A DNA stretch of 64,000 bases. Source: Ovis canadensis. Its lineage: Eukaryota; Chordata; Mammalia; Artiodactyla; Bovidae. Where the stretch lies: assembly GCF_042477335.2 (NCBI RefSeq), contig NC_091263.1:71728501-71792500 (forward strand). The letters are read 5' to 3'. Under the pieces are notes generated by a model. It ran no database searches. It was not told the origin of the DNA and was given only the letters and a program-made list of their open reading frames with translations. Positions within the stretch are counted from its first letter, which is position 1, and each line of letters begins with the position of its first letter. The translations under genes were made by a program, and so were the position numbers. This document shows, piece after piece, positions 33,994 through 44,507 of this stretch.

Positions 33994-35399
33994 AGGTTTT
34001 GCTGCTGCTGCTGCTGAAAAAAAACAAAGCCAAATACAAAGCCCAACAGCAGTCAGTGAGCCGCCTAAAGAGCATTTGGCATTTCCTCAGAGGACGTCCT
34101 CATCAGCTAGAAACACAGGTCAGATGGACTCTTTCAGCTCATCATTGTCCTGAAACTGGGCCCAGCTTCCAAAGGCTGTGACCCCAGGTAGGTGCGGCCC
34201 CAGCCACTTCGCTCCGTGTAGTCTGTCGTATTTTAAAGTTCCGAACCCCATTTTTTATCTCCAAGGATGGGGAAAGTGGAACGTACAGATTGAAGTAGAT
34301 AAAACGTTGGGATAAAACACTCATTTTTGTTTTCTGTTAAAGCACAACATACATTTTTATACCTTATTTTCTAATTTTTGTTTTATGATAATATTGAAAA
34401 TTGGAAAGTGTATAAATGTTACAAACCTCTAATTGCTAAAGAGCACTGAGGAAATGGGAGTGCACGCTTAGAATAATAAAGACAAAACAATTTTCTTGAA
34501 AGCAGATAGGTGATTGAGTGTTTTAAACAAACCAGCATCATTTATAACCTCCAAAAAATTACCTGAGTCAGCTTGTTAATATAGTAGTTAGTAGGTTCAG
34601 TGTTTTGATTCACTGTTTAGAATTCTAGGTCCTTTATTGCGAAAAGTCCACAGAGTTTACAGTGCACACTGCACGGAGGTGCAGAGCACGTGGTAACGAA
34701 GCCTCACAGCTGTGACACGCTCCCGTCTAAGCACGGGCCAACTGGGGCTTGCATCCGTCCACCCACTCCAGCGCTGCTTGCGAGCATTTGCACTGGCAGG
34801 TTTTGAGGGCTAGCTCTGAGGAGTCAAGCAGTCAAGCCTGGTCCTTAGTGAGGTGGCCCCCGCTTAGCCAGTGGTGAGTCCCTTGTGCTCGATGAGGGAC
34901 CTAGACTTGCGGTGGCTGTCAGAGGTGCGCTTGTTAGCTTCTCCCACTAAAAGAGCAGTGCCAGCTACCACCCGCAGGCAGCCAGGCCACGAAATCTAGT
35001 TTAGGTGAGTAGCCTGTAGGCTGAGGAATTTGTCCTAGCTTTTGTATTAGGACCCCCAGAAGGCCCCCCCTGCTCTCAGCTACCTACACTTAAGAAAAAT
35101 GTGTTTTGTTTTTTTTTCAGTTGCTGAGCCCCAGAGCAGGAGCTCTGGTGAGGACCTCTGTGGTATTGGTAAAAACCCTCCCTTGCTCCCCAGTCCAAAG
35201 TAGTGGCTCAGCATCTGGGCCTTTGGTGGCTTCATATACAGGTCTGGCCGTTAGTCGAATCCTGGAATCCAAATTCTGCAAAATCCTGTCACGCCTAAGG
35301 AACTACGAAGGCACTTTTTTTTTTTTTTTTGGTCTTTGGGATGCTTAGGCCTAATATAGCTTGTTTTCTCTGTGGAGAGAACTGTCTCCTCCCGGCGTT
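33994..35399 (-). other. Eroded middle of class I pol, or unrelated sequence
   Basis: Lies between RNase H and the RT palm, where RT thumb and connection would be, but little is recognisable. A (GCT)n run at 34002-34016 followed by A8 and a long AT-rich segment (34320-34620) suggest other insertions. No gene seen. Confidence 0.35.
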
Positions 35400-35900
35400 T
35401 TTAGTATATCCCAGATATTTAACTTGTTGCTTTGAGATTTGTGCTTTTCTTCCTCCCTCCCTGCCCCCCTTTTTCTTTTCTGGGAGATCCTGTAGCTGTG
35501 GACCCCAAGGAATTTAAGGACTTAAGTGGTATCTGGTCTGACGCCTCCATGGTATATTGGCGTGTCATCTGCACACTGTGGAAAGGCCGCTTCTTTGTCT
35601 GTGGTTGGCTGCGTGGGGCTCCGCTGCTGGGTGTGGACTCTGCTCCAGCGGCAGCAAGCGGGGCTGCTCTCAGTCGCATCCCCGTGGCTTCTCTAGCTGT
35701 GGACCTTGGGCTTGGCTGCCGCACAGCGTGCGGAATCTTCCCAGACCAAGGATGGAACCCGTGTACCCTGCATTGGCAGGTGGATTCTCAACCACTGGAC
35801 CACCAAGGAATTCCCAAATGGCCCCATCTTTTAAGTCTATTTCCCTTAGTTCTTTTCCTGTGGTCTGAGCGAACAATATGGGTGATCTTGACTCCTGAGG
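35400..35900 (-). pseudogene. pol: RT palm remnant of the class I provirus, split by a SINE
   Basis: Before the SINE (about 35825-35900, - sense) it reads FAQTTGKELREIDLKDG. After it (about 35480-35575) a frame carries CADDTPIY where the family has a YVDD-type catalytic motif, followed by remnants of the next RT segment. Confidence 0.65.
35575..35818 (-). mobile_element. CHR-type SINE, antisense, in class I RT
   Basis: GGTTGGCTGCGTGGGGCTC start, antisense box B CAAGGATGGAACCC, and end CCACTGGACCACCAAGGAAT. It splits the RT sequence. Confidence 0.8.
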
Positions 35901-36059
35901 CAGGACTGTGCAGCTACATTGTTACATTTGGCCTGACTGGGGGTTAGTCCACTTGAAGGCAGACAGAGGAGATGACACAAACGAAGCCAGCCCTGAGGCC
36001 ACGCCCAGTAAACCACCTGGCGTCTCCGGGACTCTGGGTTGACAAGCTGTTACGGATTG

Positions 36060-36450
36060 GCTGCAGGGGGTGTGGAGAGACCCCTGCCTCGCTTAATGCC
36101 CTGAGGTCTTCAACTGTTTGACATTCCCCATTTAGCTTAATAACTGCCAGAATAGGGGTATTGCATGGAGACTGACAGGGGGCTAAGAGGCCTTAAGTTA
36201 AGAATTTCTCTATGAAGGGCTGCAAACCTTTTTTTGGTTTCAACTTTATAGGTTATAGTGTCTTTTGTTAGGATAAGCGAGTCTGGTGTAAGGCTTATTT
36301 TTAAAGGTTGAGCATTTATAGCTGTCCCAGGGATCCCCAGTCCACAGGGTTGCAAAGACTTGGACACGACTGAGCAACTGAACTGACTGAGGGATTCCCT
36401 TGTCTCAAACGGCAGGGTTTGCTGTGTGTGGAATATGGCTGGCAATCAGC
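36060..36450 (-). pseudogene. pol: RT fingers remnant of the class I provirus
   Basis: The - frame contains LNLRPLSPLSVSMQYPYSGS, then (about 36080-36150) LAVIKLNGECQTVEDLRAL, the eroded equivalent of the gammaretroviral segment ending in the LRAxN motif. A 55-bp BovB 3' scrap (36335-36390) interrupts it. Confidence 0.65.
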
Positions 36451-36508
36451 CCTTGTTCGTCTAACTGATTTGTCTTAAGAGTCAAGAAAAGGGGCCTCTC
36501 GGGGCCTG

Positions 36509-36760
36509 CTAACTGTAATAAGACTCCAAGAGAGCCCGGAAGTGGGGTTTGGGACACTCAGGCGCAACTAAAACGGCGTGTGAGATCAAACGCTGTTCAA
36601 ATTGACAAGTGAGAGGCCCAGTGAAGACGCGAGTGTGGGGCTTTCCCTCGACACCATCACGGCACAGCTTTTGGAGGGAAGAGGCCCAGCCTGAGCAATC
36701 AGGACAGAGTGAGTGACTGCGGTATCCATTAAGAATTGATTTTCTTACCTGCCGTGCCAA
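36509..36760 (-). pseudogene. pro: Protease remnant of the class I provirus
   Basis: A frame of 83 codons encodes the protease C-terminal half (TRVFTGPLTCQFEQRLISHA). The active-site part LMDTAVTHSVL is in another frame at about 36695-36735, with Gly of the triad replaced by Ala, so one frameshift and at least one active-site change are present. Confidence 0.7.
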
Positions 36761-36888
36761 GGGCCACCCGAGGCTCCTTGAGGGAGACAGACGTCTTGTT
36801 GGAGGGGGCCACCAGCATCCTGGGCCACCTCAGTTGTCCAGTGTGGTCGTCTCAGGAGTGGGAGTCCCCCTTCCCTTTGGGACTGGGG

Positions 36889-36930
36889 ACAGTCCCACTT
36901 CCAATGACCTGTTTGTCTGCAGACTGGGCA
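36889..36930 (-). pseudogene. gag: Nucleocapsid zinc knuckle of the class I provirus
   Basis: The - strand encodes CPVCRQTGHWKWDC, a perfect CX2CX4HX4C knuckle. A single knuckle is typical of gammaretroviral gag. Confidence 0.85.
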
Positions 36931-37599
36931 CGGACCAGGGGGTTCTTTCTGGCACTTTGGAGCCCACTGGCTGATTGACTTACATTTGAACCATCCCCCT
37001 TGCTGGTTTTATCTCTAGGTAGATGCTAAACTTCCTTTCCCGCCTTGGGTTGTCCTGAGGTTGCCAGGCATGGCTGACAGCTGTGACCCTCAGTTTAGCT
37101 TGAGCCCTGACTTGTTTTTACATCAGGTTCTCCATCCTCAGTTTGGTCTGGATTACTGAATACCCGAAGGGCCACCTCTAGGAATTGTGGCACTGGGGTC
37201 TGTGGGCCGAATCGTAACTTCTGGAGTTTCCGCCTAATGTTAGGGCTGACAGAATGTTCCAGCAGGGTCTGACCGTCAGGAGTGGGTGAATCAGTGTCCA
37301 GCAGATTTTCTAAAAGCTTCCACCTGCCATCCCTGAAAGAAGGCTGGATTTTTTTTCTCTCTTTTGGGTCACTTCTTTGACCTTTTCGTCGTTAACTGAC
37401 TTGTGAATACACCTCCTCACCCCTCCCAGTGCACACCACATCATGTGTTTCCTGGCTTCTGTTCCCTCCCAGTAACTGTAACTCCTGCTGGGCCCCCGGT
37501 TTGGAACTGCGATTCCACACATAGTATAATGTTCGTGTTTGCAACACAAACGTGAATTGGCAGGCTGGTCACCATGTCGTTGGATTGCTGCCCAAATTC

Positions 37600-38050
37600 T
37601 GTCTTTTCCTCGCAGGTACAACAAGTAGAGAAGACTATTTGGGCATCTTTCCAAGTAGAATCAAAGGCCAGTGTTAGGGCCTAAAACCCTCCGACAAACT
37701 TACTAGGGTCTTAAGAAAACTGGCTCAGTCTGCCTTGGGCTAACTACATCGATTAAAGAGAAGGGCACATGTCCTTTGTCTCTTTGCTGTTTTCCACTTC
37801 CCTCAGAGGGCACACTTTGCCCGATCTTGGATGGTAGGAAGTTCCACTGTGAGTTTCTGGGGGGTGGGACTGGTCAGAGGCACCTGGGGACGTAGGTGGG
37901 TCTGGAGAAGCAGGGGAAGCTTGGTCTCCCCCTGAGAGTTGGGGGATGTTAGGAGACAACCTGAAACCTCAGGTGTGCCTCCGAATGCCCAGAAACCGCC
38001 TAGAGTGAGTGGGGTTTTGGTGAAGGACCACGAAGACTTGGACATACAGA
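37600..38050 (-). pseudogene. gag: gag capsid and p12-like remnant of the class I provirus
   Basis: A proline-rich p12-like part (LTSPTPQKLTVELPT, in the frame at 37803-38045) precedes a capsid start with PLREVENSKETKDMC and then the capsid segment FDSTWKDAQIV and EEKTEFG (about 37600-37670). Frames shift at least twice. Confidence 0.6.
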
Positions 38051-38684
38051 ACCTCAGTCCATTTTCCTATCTTGTGACAGAAAGATTTCCAGTTGCAAGA
38101 TGATATTGTAATTTAGAGATGGATTTTCAGGACATTTTTCTCTATCTCCCAACCTATGTAAAGGCCAGGCAGTGTTATAGTAAAAGTTCTTTTCTTTTTT
38201 CCTTTTCAGCCCATCTATTTTTAACCCTTCTAATTTTTAAGGATATATTCCAGAGGTGTTTCTTCTGGCTTAGAAGAGGACCCTCCCATGTTGAGTCATC
38301 TGCAACCAAGACCCAGTATCCCAGAGACACTTCCCCGGGAGGCTTTCGTCAGAGTGGCTTGGTGCCCCCCTCACCTAGTGGGGTTTGAGCATCTCCCCTC
38401 TGGCCGCCGCCACCCCGTGCGTCAGGGGCTCCTGATGGGGGCATTCGAGCCAGTGCCCGTGCGCTGGCGGGCTCCCCGAGTGGGGCGTCTGCGGTCTGTA
38501 AGCTGGCTGCCCTATAGCGGTTTTCTCTGTGGTGGGTGTTGGCGTGCATTCCTCAAGAGTGGGCGTCTGTGAATCCCAGGATGTGGGCTGCTTGGAAGTG
38601 GCCAGCCGAATAGTCTGTGATAAGGTAAGGGCTGCCGAAGCCTGGAGGAAAGGGGAGATTAGAGATGGAGAAAGGAACTCCTGG

Positions 38685-38855
38685 GGGAGCTGGAGCTGGG
38701 CACGGTGGAGAAGGCCCCGGAGTCATGAGCTGGGCACGGTGGAGAAGGCCCCGGGGTCGGGAGCTGGAGCTGGGCACGGTGGAGAAGGCCCCGGAGTCAT
38801 GAGCTGGGCACGGTGGAGAAGGCCGTGGGGCCGGGAGCTGGAGCTGGAGGTGGGA
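38685..38855 (+). repeat. Minisatellite, about four copies
   Basis: Four copies of GAGCTGGGCACGGTGGAGAA with GGCCCCGG linkers, alternating with CGGGAGCTGGAGCTGG or GTCATGAGCTGGG. Period alternates about 36 and 48 bp. Lies upstream of capsid in the class I provirus. GC-rich open frames across it are repeat artefacts. Confidence 0.9.
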
Positions 38856-39654
38856 GTGCTCCCACAGGGGATTTCTTGGACATAGAGTAAGGTGAGAGAC
38901 TAGATAGCAGAAAAACCTGAGACCCTTTCCCCCGTATGTTTGGTGGCTGCGATAAAATTGGAGACAACCTCTATCTGACAGGCAACAGTGGGTTTGGACA
39001 GCATTTCCCATATAATTTAACGTACCAGTTAAATTAGGATCTGTTTGGGATACTCCAGGGGCCTTTTAAAACACCGCAAGGTTAGCTGGAACTTTAATTA
39101 GAATTTGATGTTTGGGAAGTCTGTCAAAAATGTAAAAAACCCAGTCAGATCAAATCATAGGTCACCGTGAAGCAATTATTCCTTAAGCTAAAGTGAAAAA
39201 AATAAATCCACTTACCTAATAAGATTTAATTCCACTTTATAAAATCCCAACCCCATACAAAATTCTTCTCAATGTTCTACTTCTGCAAACCTGTCCTTTT
39301 CTGTAGCAGTACTTTGTCCCTTATTCTTCAGTTGAGAAATAATCAGCTTTAGGAGAAAAATCACCTTTTTTCCTTTAACAAAGTGTATGTCCCTCTCTCA
39401 TACCTCCTTTTTTAAAAACACACATCTCACAAACTGTTACATTGGCATTCCATCAATTGCTAGAGAAAGTCTCAAAGCAGCACCAGACAAGCTTAAAAGT
39501 TTCTCTCACAAAAGCAGGCAAATTTAGACTTATTTAGCAATTAATATTTCCAATGTTTTTATCTATCATATTTGAATGGCCTGGATATTCAGTGAATTCC
39601 TAGATTTAACGTAAATTTAGTTTTGAGTACCAAGATGTACAGAGACTTTTTTTT
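38856..39654. other. AT-rich part of the class I gag region
   Basis: The area where matrix coding of the class I provirus would lie. No convincing motif; 39160-39620 is AT-rich and unassigned. Confidence 0.35.
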
Positions 39655-39898
39655 GCTTTTTAAAATATTTATTTGTATATTTGGCTGCGGCAGGTTTTAC
39701 TGGCAGTACAGGGGATCGTCACTGCATGGTGTGGGATCCTTTGTTGCGGACTCTCTAGTTGTCCTTGGGCTCAGTAGTTGCAGCGCAGGCTTAGTCTTGG
39801 CGTGGCGTGTCCAGCCTTAGCTCCTTCACCAGGAGTCGAACTCTGGTCCTGCGCATTGCAAGACGCTTTCTTAACCCGTAGAGCAGCATGGAGGTCCT
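39655..39898 (-). mobile_element. CHR-type SINE, antisense
   Basis: TTTATTTGTATATTTGGCTGC start, GTGTGGGATCCTTTG, antisense box B CAGGAGTCGAACTC, and GTAGAGCAGCATGGAGG end. Confidence 0.75.
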
Positions 39899-40699
39899 GT
39901 AAAGAGACTGTTTAGATGGATGTTTCTAAAACATAGTCATTCCCCTAGAGTTAACCAACAAGTGTTCATCCCATTAAAAATTTAATCATATCAGATTATT
40001 ACAGCTGTTGGCAAATTTCATAACAAAAACACAGCGTGTACTTAACTGACCTCCAGTAACCTTAGGTACAGTGAAAGTATTGTTGATGACTCTAAAGACA
40101 GATCTGTATGAGGTAAACCCACAAGCTTAAGTCAGACTAGCCAATTTCTATAGAACCAGGGATTTCCTAGCTTTCCGGCTTGAATTTAAAGCGGCCTCCT
40201 TCCCCTGGGGCACCTGCGCCCACCCCAGCCCCACCTTCCGTCTGGGGCACTACAGATGAAACGGGCTGTTCCTGAGTTCAGGCAAAATAGTTACTTTGCA
40301 AAAGCAGAGGACAGCTGCCTGGGCTCTGGGAGCTTGCAGATAGTGACGCTGCAAAAGCTGAGGAGGTAAGAGCAAGCCCCTCTAGTCTCTTTGTCCTTTA
40401 AAATTCCTCCAAGTACCCCAAGGCTGGAGTCTCAGGCAATGTGGGCTGCATTTGTATTTCAAAATGTAAATGTTCCACCCTGCCCACGGTTTTGGCAGAG
40501 ACTTGCAGGAGCAACCAGACAGACAAAAGTACGAAAGACCCCAGTGACAACCTTAAAGACCCAAGAGGAACTGGAGTACAGTTAAAAGGACTGAAGGGGA
40601 GGTACAGGGAGGAGGGACAGAAAAGCCTGAAGAGAACAAGACCGCAGGGAAACAAGGAGAGTGCCGGGACCGCAGAAGGTCCAGCCACTGTGATCTCTA

Positions 40700-41445
40700 C
40701 ACTCACAGAGCTCTCGCGGAAGGAAAGGGCAGAGCTTTCAGCAGAGGGAAAGCACTGCCCCAACCAGGGGCCAGAAAGGCAGACTTACAGCATGCGGTGA
40801 TGGTGGAACACGAGGTTCAGGTAGGCATTGCCCAGCCACGGTAAAGTGGCACTCCGTAGTCTCGGACGTGCCCAGGTCCTCGCTCCGGAAGGAGACTGCC
40901 CCAGGTTGGGTGCCATCAGCTGGCCGGGTTGTTGGCCTTCCCGACCAATGGAAACGGACTGACAGGAAACTCAGGCGACGCCTCACTGGAGTTCTTGCAC
41001 CGGCTACAGGGGGAGCAGGCCCGGGCCGGTTCCTTATGTGCTGTGACGGTAGAGGTGTGTCCAGGGGCGGGCGCGAGGCGGGGCTTCGGTGCTCCACCCA
41101 CCTTTGTGGCGCCGAGCGCAGCGGGGCATGCGCAGTACCCTAGTTTTGCTCCCGACGCCCAGTTGTTGCTCCCGGCTCTTCAGAAGTGGCAGTTGGGGTT
41201 TGTATATTTTGTATCTTTCGGTCCAGAACTTGCCCCAACGGCGCATGCACACTGAGTTATTTTTAGTTCCAGATGGTTTCTTTGTATTTTGTAGCTCCCC
41301 AAGAGGTCCGTCCAGGTGCAGGCTTTGCAGGACTGCAGCAAAGGGCCGCGGGTCTCGGGAACAGTGTAAGACCCCAGGTTGAGACCGCAGAAGTGAGGAG
41401 GAGAATGGTTGTTGGGCCCTGGGGATGAAGAGGGCTGCTTGACAG
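40700..41445 (-). other. CpG-rich block in intron 1; possible 5' LTR and leader of the class I provirus
   Basis: GC- and CpG-rich, with GGCATGCGCA (near 41127) and GGCGCATGCAC (near 41238), which resemble NRF1 sites. Its place upstream of the gag remnant and the TGTCAAGCAGCCC start on the - strand (about 41445) fit a 5' LTR. A primer-site-like 18-mer TGGCACCCAACCTGGGGC lies at 40898-40915 (- strand), two mismatches from the Lys1,2 site, which would be odd for class I. No TATA or AATAAA is clear. It could instead be a cryptic promoter or unrelated. Confidence 0.35.
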
Positions 41446-41532
41446 GAGCCTATGGAGCTGAGACTGAGCCTGGGGTCGAGCCAGAGAAATAACTGCCTTG
41501 ACTCTCCCTGTCTTTCTGTTGTTTTGACAATG

Positions 41533-42870
41533 TTCAGTTCAGTTCAGTCGCTCAGTCGCGTCCGACTCTGCGACCCCATGAATCGCAGCATGCCAGGCCT
41601 CCCTGTCCATCACCAACTCCTGGAGTTCACTCAAACTCATGTCCATTGAGTCGGTGATGCCATCCAGCCATCTCATCCTCTGTCGTCCCCTTCTCCTGCC
41701 CCCAGTCCCTCCCAGCATCAGGGTCTTTTCCAATGAGTCAACTCTTCGCGTGAGGTGGCCAAAGTACTGGAGTTTCAGCTTCAGCATCAGTCCTTCCAAA
41801 GAAATCCCAGGACTGATCTCCTTTAGGATGGACTGGTTGGATCTCCTTGCAGTCCAAGGGACTCTCAAGAGTCTTCTCCAACCCCACAGTTCAAAAGCAT
41901 TAATTCTTTGGCACTCAGCTTTCTTCATAGTCCAACTGTCACATCCATACATGACCACTGGAAAAACTATAACCTTGAGTAAATGGACCTTAGTTGGCAA
42001 AGCAATGTGTCTGCTTTTGAATATGCCATCTAGGTTGGTCATAAGTTTCCTTCCAAGGAGTAAGCATCTTTTAATTTCCTGGCTGCGGTCACCATCTGCA
42101 GTGATTTGGGAGCCCCCCCAAAATAAAGTCTGACAGTATTTCCACTGTTTCCCCATCTATTTCCCATGAAGTGATGGGACCAGATGCCATGATCTTAGTT
42201 TTCTGAATGTTGAGTTGGAAAAGGTCAGTTTTCATTCCAATCCCAAAGAATGCTGAAACTACCACTCAATTGCACTCATCTCACACGCTAGTAAAGTAAT
42301 GCTCAAAATTCTCCAAGCCAGGCTTCAGCAATATGTGAACCATGAACTTCCAAATGTTCAAGCTGGTTTTAGAAAAGTAAGAGGAACCAGAGTTCAAATT
42401 GCCAACATCCGCTGGATCATGGAAAAAGCAAGAATTCCAGAATAATGTCTATTTCTGCTTTATTGAGTATGCCAAAGCCTTTGACTGTGTGGATCACAGT
42501 AAACTGTGGAAGATTCTGAAAGAGATGAGAATACCAGACCACCTGACCTGCCTCTTGAGAAACCTGTATGTAGATCAGGAAGCAACAGTTAGAACTGGAC
42601 ATGGAACAACAGACTGGTTCCAGATAGGAAAAGGAGTGCATCAAGGCTGTATATTGTCACCCTGCTTATTTAACTTCTATGCAGAGGACATCATGAGAAA
42701 CGCTGGACTGGGGGAAGCACAAGCACAAGATTGCCGGGAGAAATATCAGTCACCTCACATATGCGGATGACACCACCCTTATGGAAGAACTAAAGAGCCT
42801 CTTGATGAAAGAGGAGAGTGAAAAGTTGGCTTAATTAAAGCGCAACATTCAGAAAACTAAGATCATGACA
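41533..42870 (-). mobile_element. BovB LINE with an inverted 5' part
   Basis: 41533-42217 is antisense BovB from the 3' end (TTCAGTTCAGTCGCTCAGTC) to CTGAATGTTGAG. From 42218 the sequence is sense BovB: GGAAAAGGTCAGTTTTCATTCC, RT core AFDCVDHSKLWKILKEM (42475-42525), the YADD region near 42765, ending AACATTCAGAAAACTAAGAT. The sense part ends where the antisense part begins in element coordinates, so the two are one element with its 5' part inverted. The frame at 41539-42156 stays open for 205 codons. Confidence 0.88.
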
Positions 42871-43219
42871 ATGCTCGCTATGGGCTAAATCCAACACGAA
42901 GCCATAGGGGAGGAAAGCCCACTCCCTGTTGGCACGTATCTGTTAGCCACTCAGGATGGAGAGCAGGTAGACAGGGGTCCAGGTGTACAGTTGTGTCATA
43001 ATTTATGTAGTCAGTCTGGCATTTAAGCTGTTTCTGTTCCTTTGCAGTAAAAAATGATACTGCAGTAAAGGTTACTGGTGTCTTTGCATTCGAGTGTGAA
43101 AATACCTAAAGGCGGAGGTGAAATCATTGAGTTAAGATCTGTGCTAGTTCCAAAATGACCCCTGAGGAAGTCAAACCAATGAATAGACAAAAGGAAAGGT
43201 TTCCTCACTTCTGTAAGTG

Positions 43220-43436
43220 TGAAAATGTGAGGTGCTCAGTCATGGCGGGAGCGAAGTTGCCCTTTGCGGCCTCATGGACTGCAGCCCACCAGGCTCCTCT
43301 TCATGGAATTCTGCAGGGAAGAGTACTCGAGTGGGTCGCCGTTCATTTCTTCCAGGGATCTTTCCAACCCAGGAATCAAACCCTGGTCTCCTGCATTGCA
43401 GGAAGACTCTTTACTGTCTGAAGCACCAGGGAAGCG
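43220..43436 (-). mobile_element. Bov-tA SINE, antisense
   Basis: Antisense Bov-A body (GACTGCAGCCCACCAGGCTC) then antisense tRNA head (AGGAATCAAACCCTGGTCTC to CACCAGGGAAGC). Confidence 0.85.
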
Positions 43437-43468
43437 CCCCTCACTTCTGTAAATTAATTGCTTATAAC

Positions 43469-43857
43469 TGTTAGGTAAAGACGACCAGGACACCAAAAAG
43501 AGTGTCTAACCAGGACACCAAAAAGAGTGTCTAACAGGCTTTTAATGGGGAAGCACTCCCGGGCGGGGTTCCTGGACCCGAACGAGGCAGGCCGAGGAAG
43601 TCCACGCCTGGACCGTGTTGGGGGTGGCTTTTATACGTTTGTTGTGAGGGATGGTCAGGCTAGATGGACGGGGGTTCGGATAGGTCTCCAGGCCGAGGCT
43701 GACAGGTCTTTCTATGTGGCTAGGGTGGGGCAGCTTTAGCCGGCGAAGTGTGCTGTCATTGGTCCCTGGGATCTGGGAGGACCCTTCTGTTAGGGACCTT
43801 CTTGCCAGCGGAAGAGAGGAGGGGCGGCCCGTCATGGCGCCGGGGTCCAGCCTTACA
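43469..43857 (-). mobile_element. Solo LTR, - orientation, with 5-bp target duplication
   Basis: 389 bp from TG (43469) to CA (43857), which on the - strand begins TGTAAGGCTGGACCCCGGCG. ATAAC flanks it at 43464-43468 and 43858-43862. On the - strand it has TATAAAAG near 43630. A 25-bp direct repeat unit (CAGGACACCAAAAAGAGTGT) is duplicated at 43486-43536. No internal retroviral sequence remains, so it is a solo LTR. Confidence 0.85.
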
Positions 43858-43862
43858 ATAAC

Positions 43863-43990
43863 TAGAAGGGAACGGCTACCCACTCCAGTACTTTTGCCTG
43901 GAGAATTCCATGGACAGAAGAGCCTGGAGTGCTGTAATCCATGGGGTTGCAAAGAGTCTGACATGACTGAGCGATTAACACTTTCACCTT
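43863..43990 (+). mobile_element. Bov-tA SINE body, + sense, truncated
   Basis: Begins AGAAGGGAACGGCTACCCAC and ends TGACTGAGCGATTAACACTT. The tRNA head is missing. Confidence 0.8.
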
Positions 43991-44234
43991 TTAAGCAATC
44001 TAAGAGATGATAAAGGATGATTTTACTGTATAATTGTTGGGAAGACACTGAGGATCCTTCCTCTCATAGACCATGTGGGTTTCTGCCTGTTTGTGGCCTT
44101 TGCCTCTAGTACTGGATTATAGATCTTGTTACTGGTGTGCAGAATTCTCTATAAGGGAATTAACCTTTTGTTTTGGGTTTTGTGCTTGGCAGAGGTTGGT
44201 TTTGTTTTTGGTAAGTTTTGCCTTGCAAGGGGTT

Positions 44235-44507
44235 GTCTTTATCTGTTTATCTGTGGTGCCCTGAGTCGTCACTGTGGCACACCACTCTTCATTGCTACAA
44301 GCCAGCTCCCCAGTTGCAGCAGGCAGGGCCTTCTCTCAACACAGAACGTGGGCTCTAGAGCATGAAGGCTTCAGTAGTGGCAGCTCCCAGGCGACATAAC
44401 TGGGGCACCTGGGCTTAAATGCCCCATGGCATGTGGGTTCTTAGTTCCTCAACCAAGCATTGAACCCATACCCCCTGCCTTGGCGCGTGGACTCTCAACC
44501 CCTGCCA
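44235..44507 (-). mobile_element. CHR-type SINE, antisense
   Basis: Decayed GCCCTGAGTCGTCACTGTGG start, GGCATGTGGGTTCTTAGTTC, antisense box B AAGCATTGAACCC, and end CAACCCCTGCCACCAG. Confidence 0.65.

Larger units (their letters stand above)
33651..40480 (-). pseudogene. Class I (gammaretrovirus-like) endogenous provirus, strongly degraded
   Basis: On the - strand the domains are in retroviral order from high to low coordinate. They are a possible gag start (ETPALGYLEEF, about 40398-40440), a capsid segment (CPLREVENSKETKDMC, about 37760-37820; TWKDAQIVF, about 37650), one CX2CX4HX4C zinc knuckle (36889-36930), protease (DTAVTHSVL, about 36700-36730), RT pieces (36060-36450, 35400-35900) and RNase H (33660-33993). 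The single knuckle and DTxxTHSVL protease point to class I. Every domain has frame breaks. Three later SINE/BovB insertions lie inside. The LTRs are not certain. Confidence 0.75.

Noticed and set aside
38529-39011. Gly/Glu-rich frames near the minisatellite
   Set aside because: Produced by the tandem repeat; no family resemblance.
41539-42156. 205-codon frame as an active BovB protein
   Set aside because: It covers only the C-terminal part; the 5' part is inverted and the endonuclease is absent.
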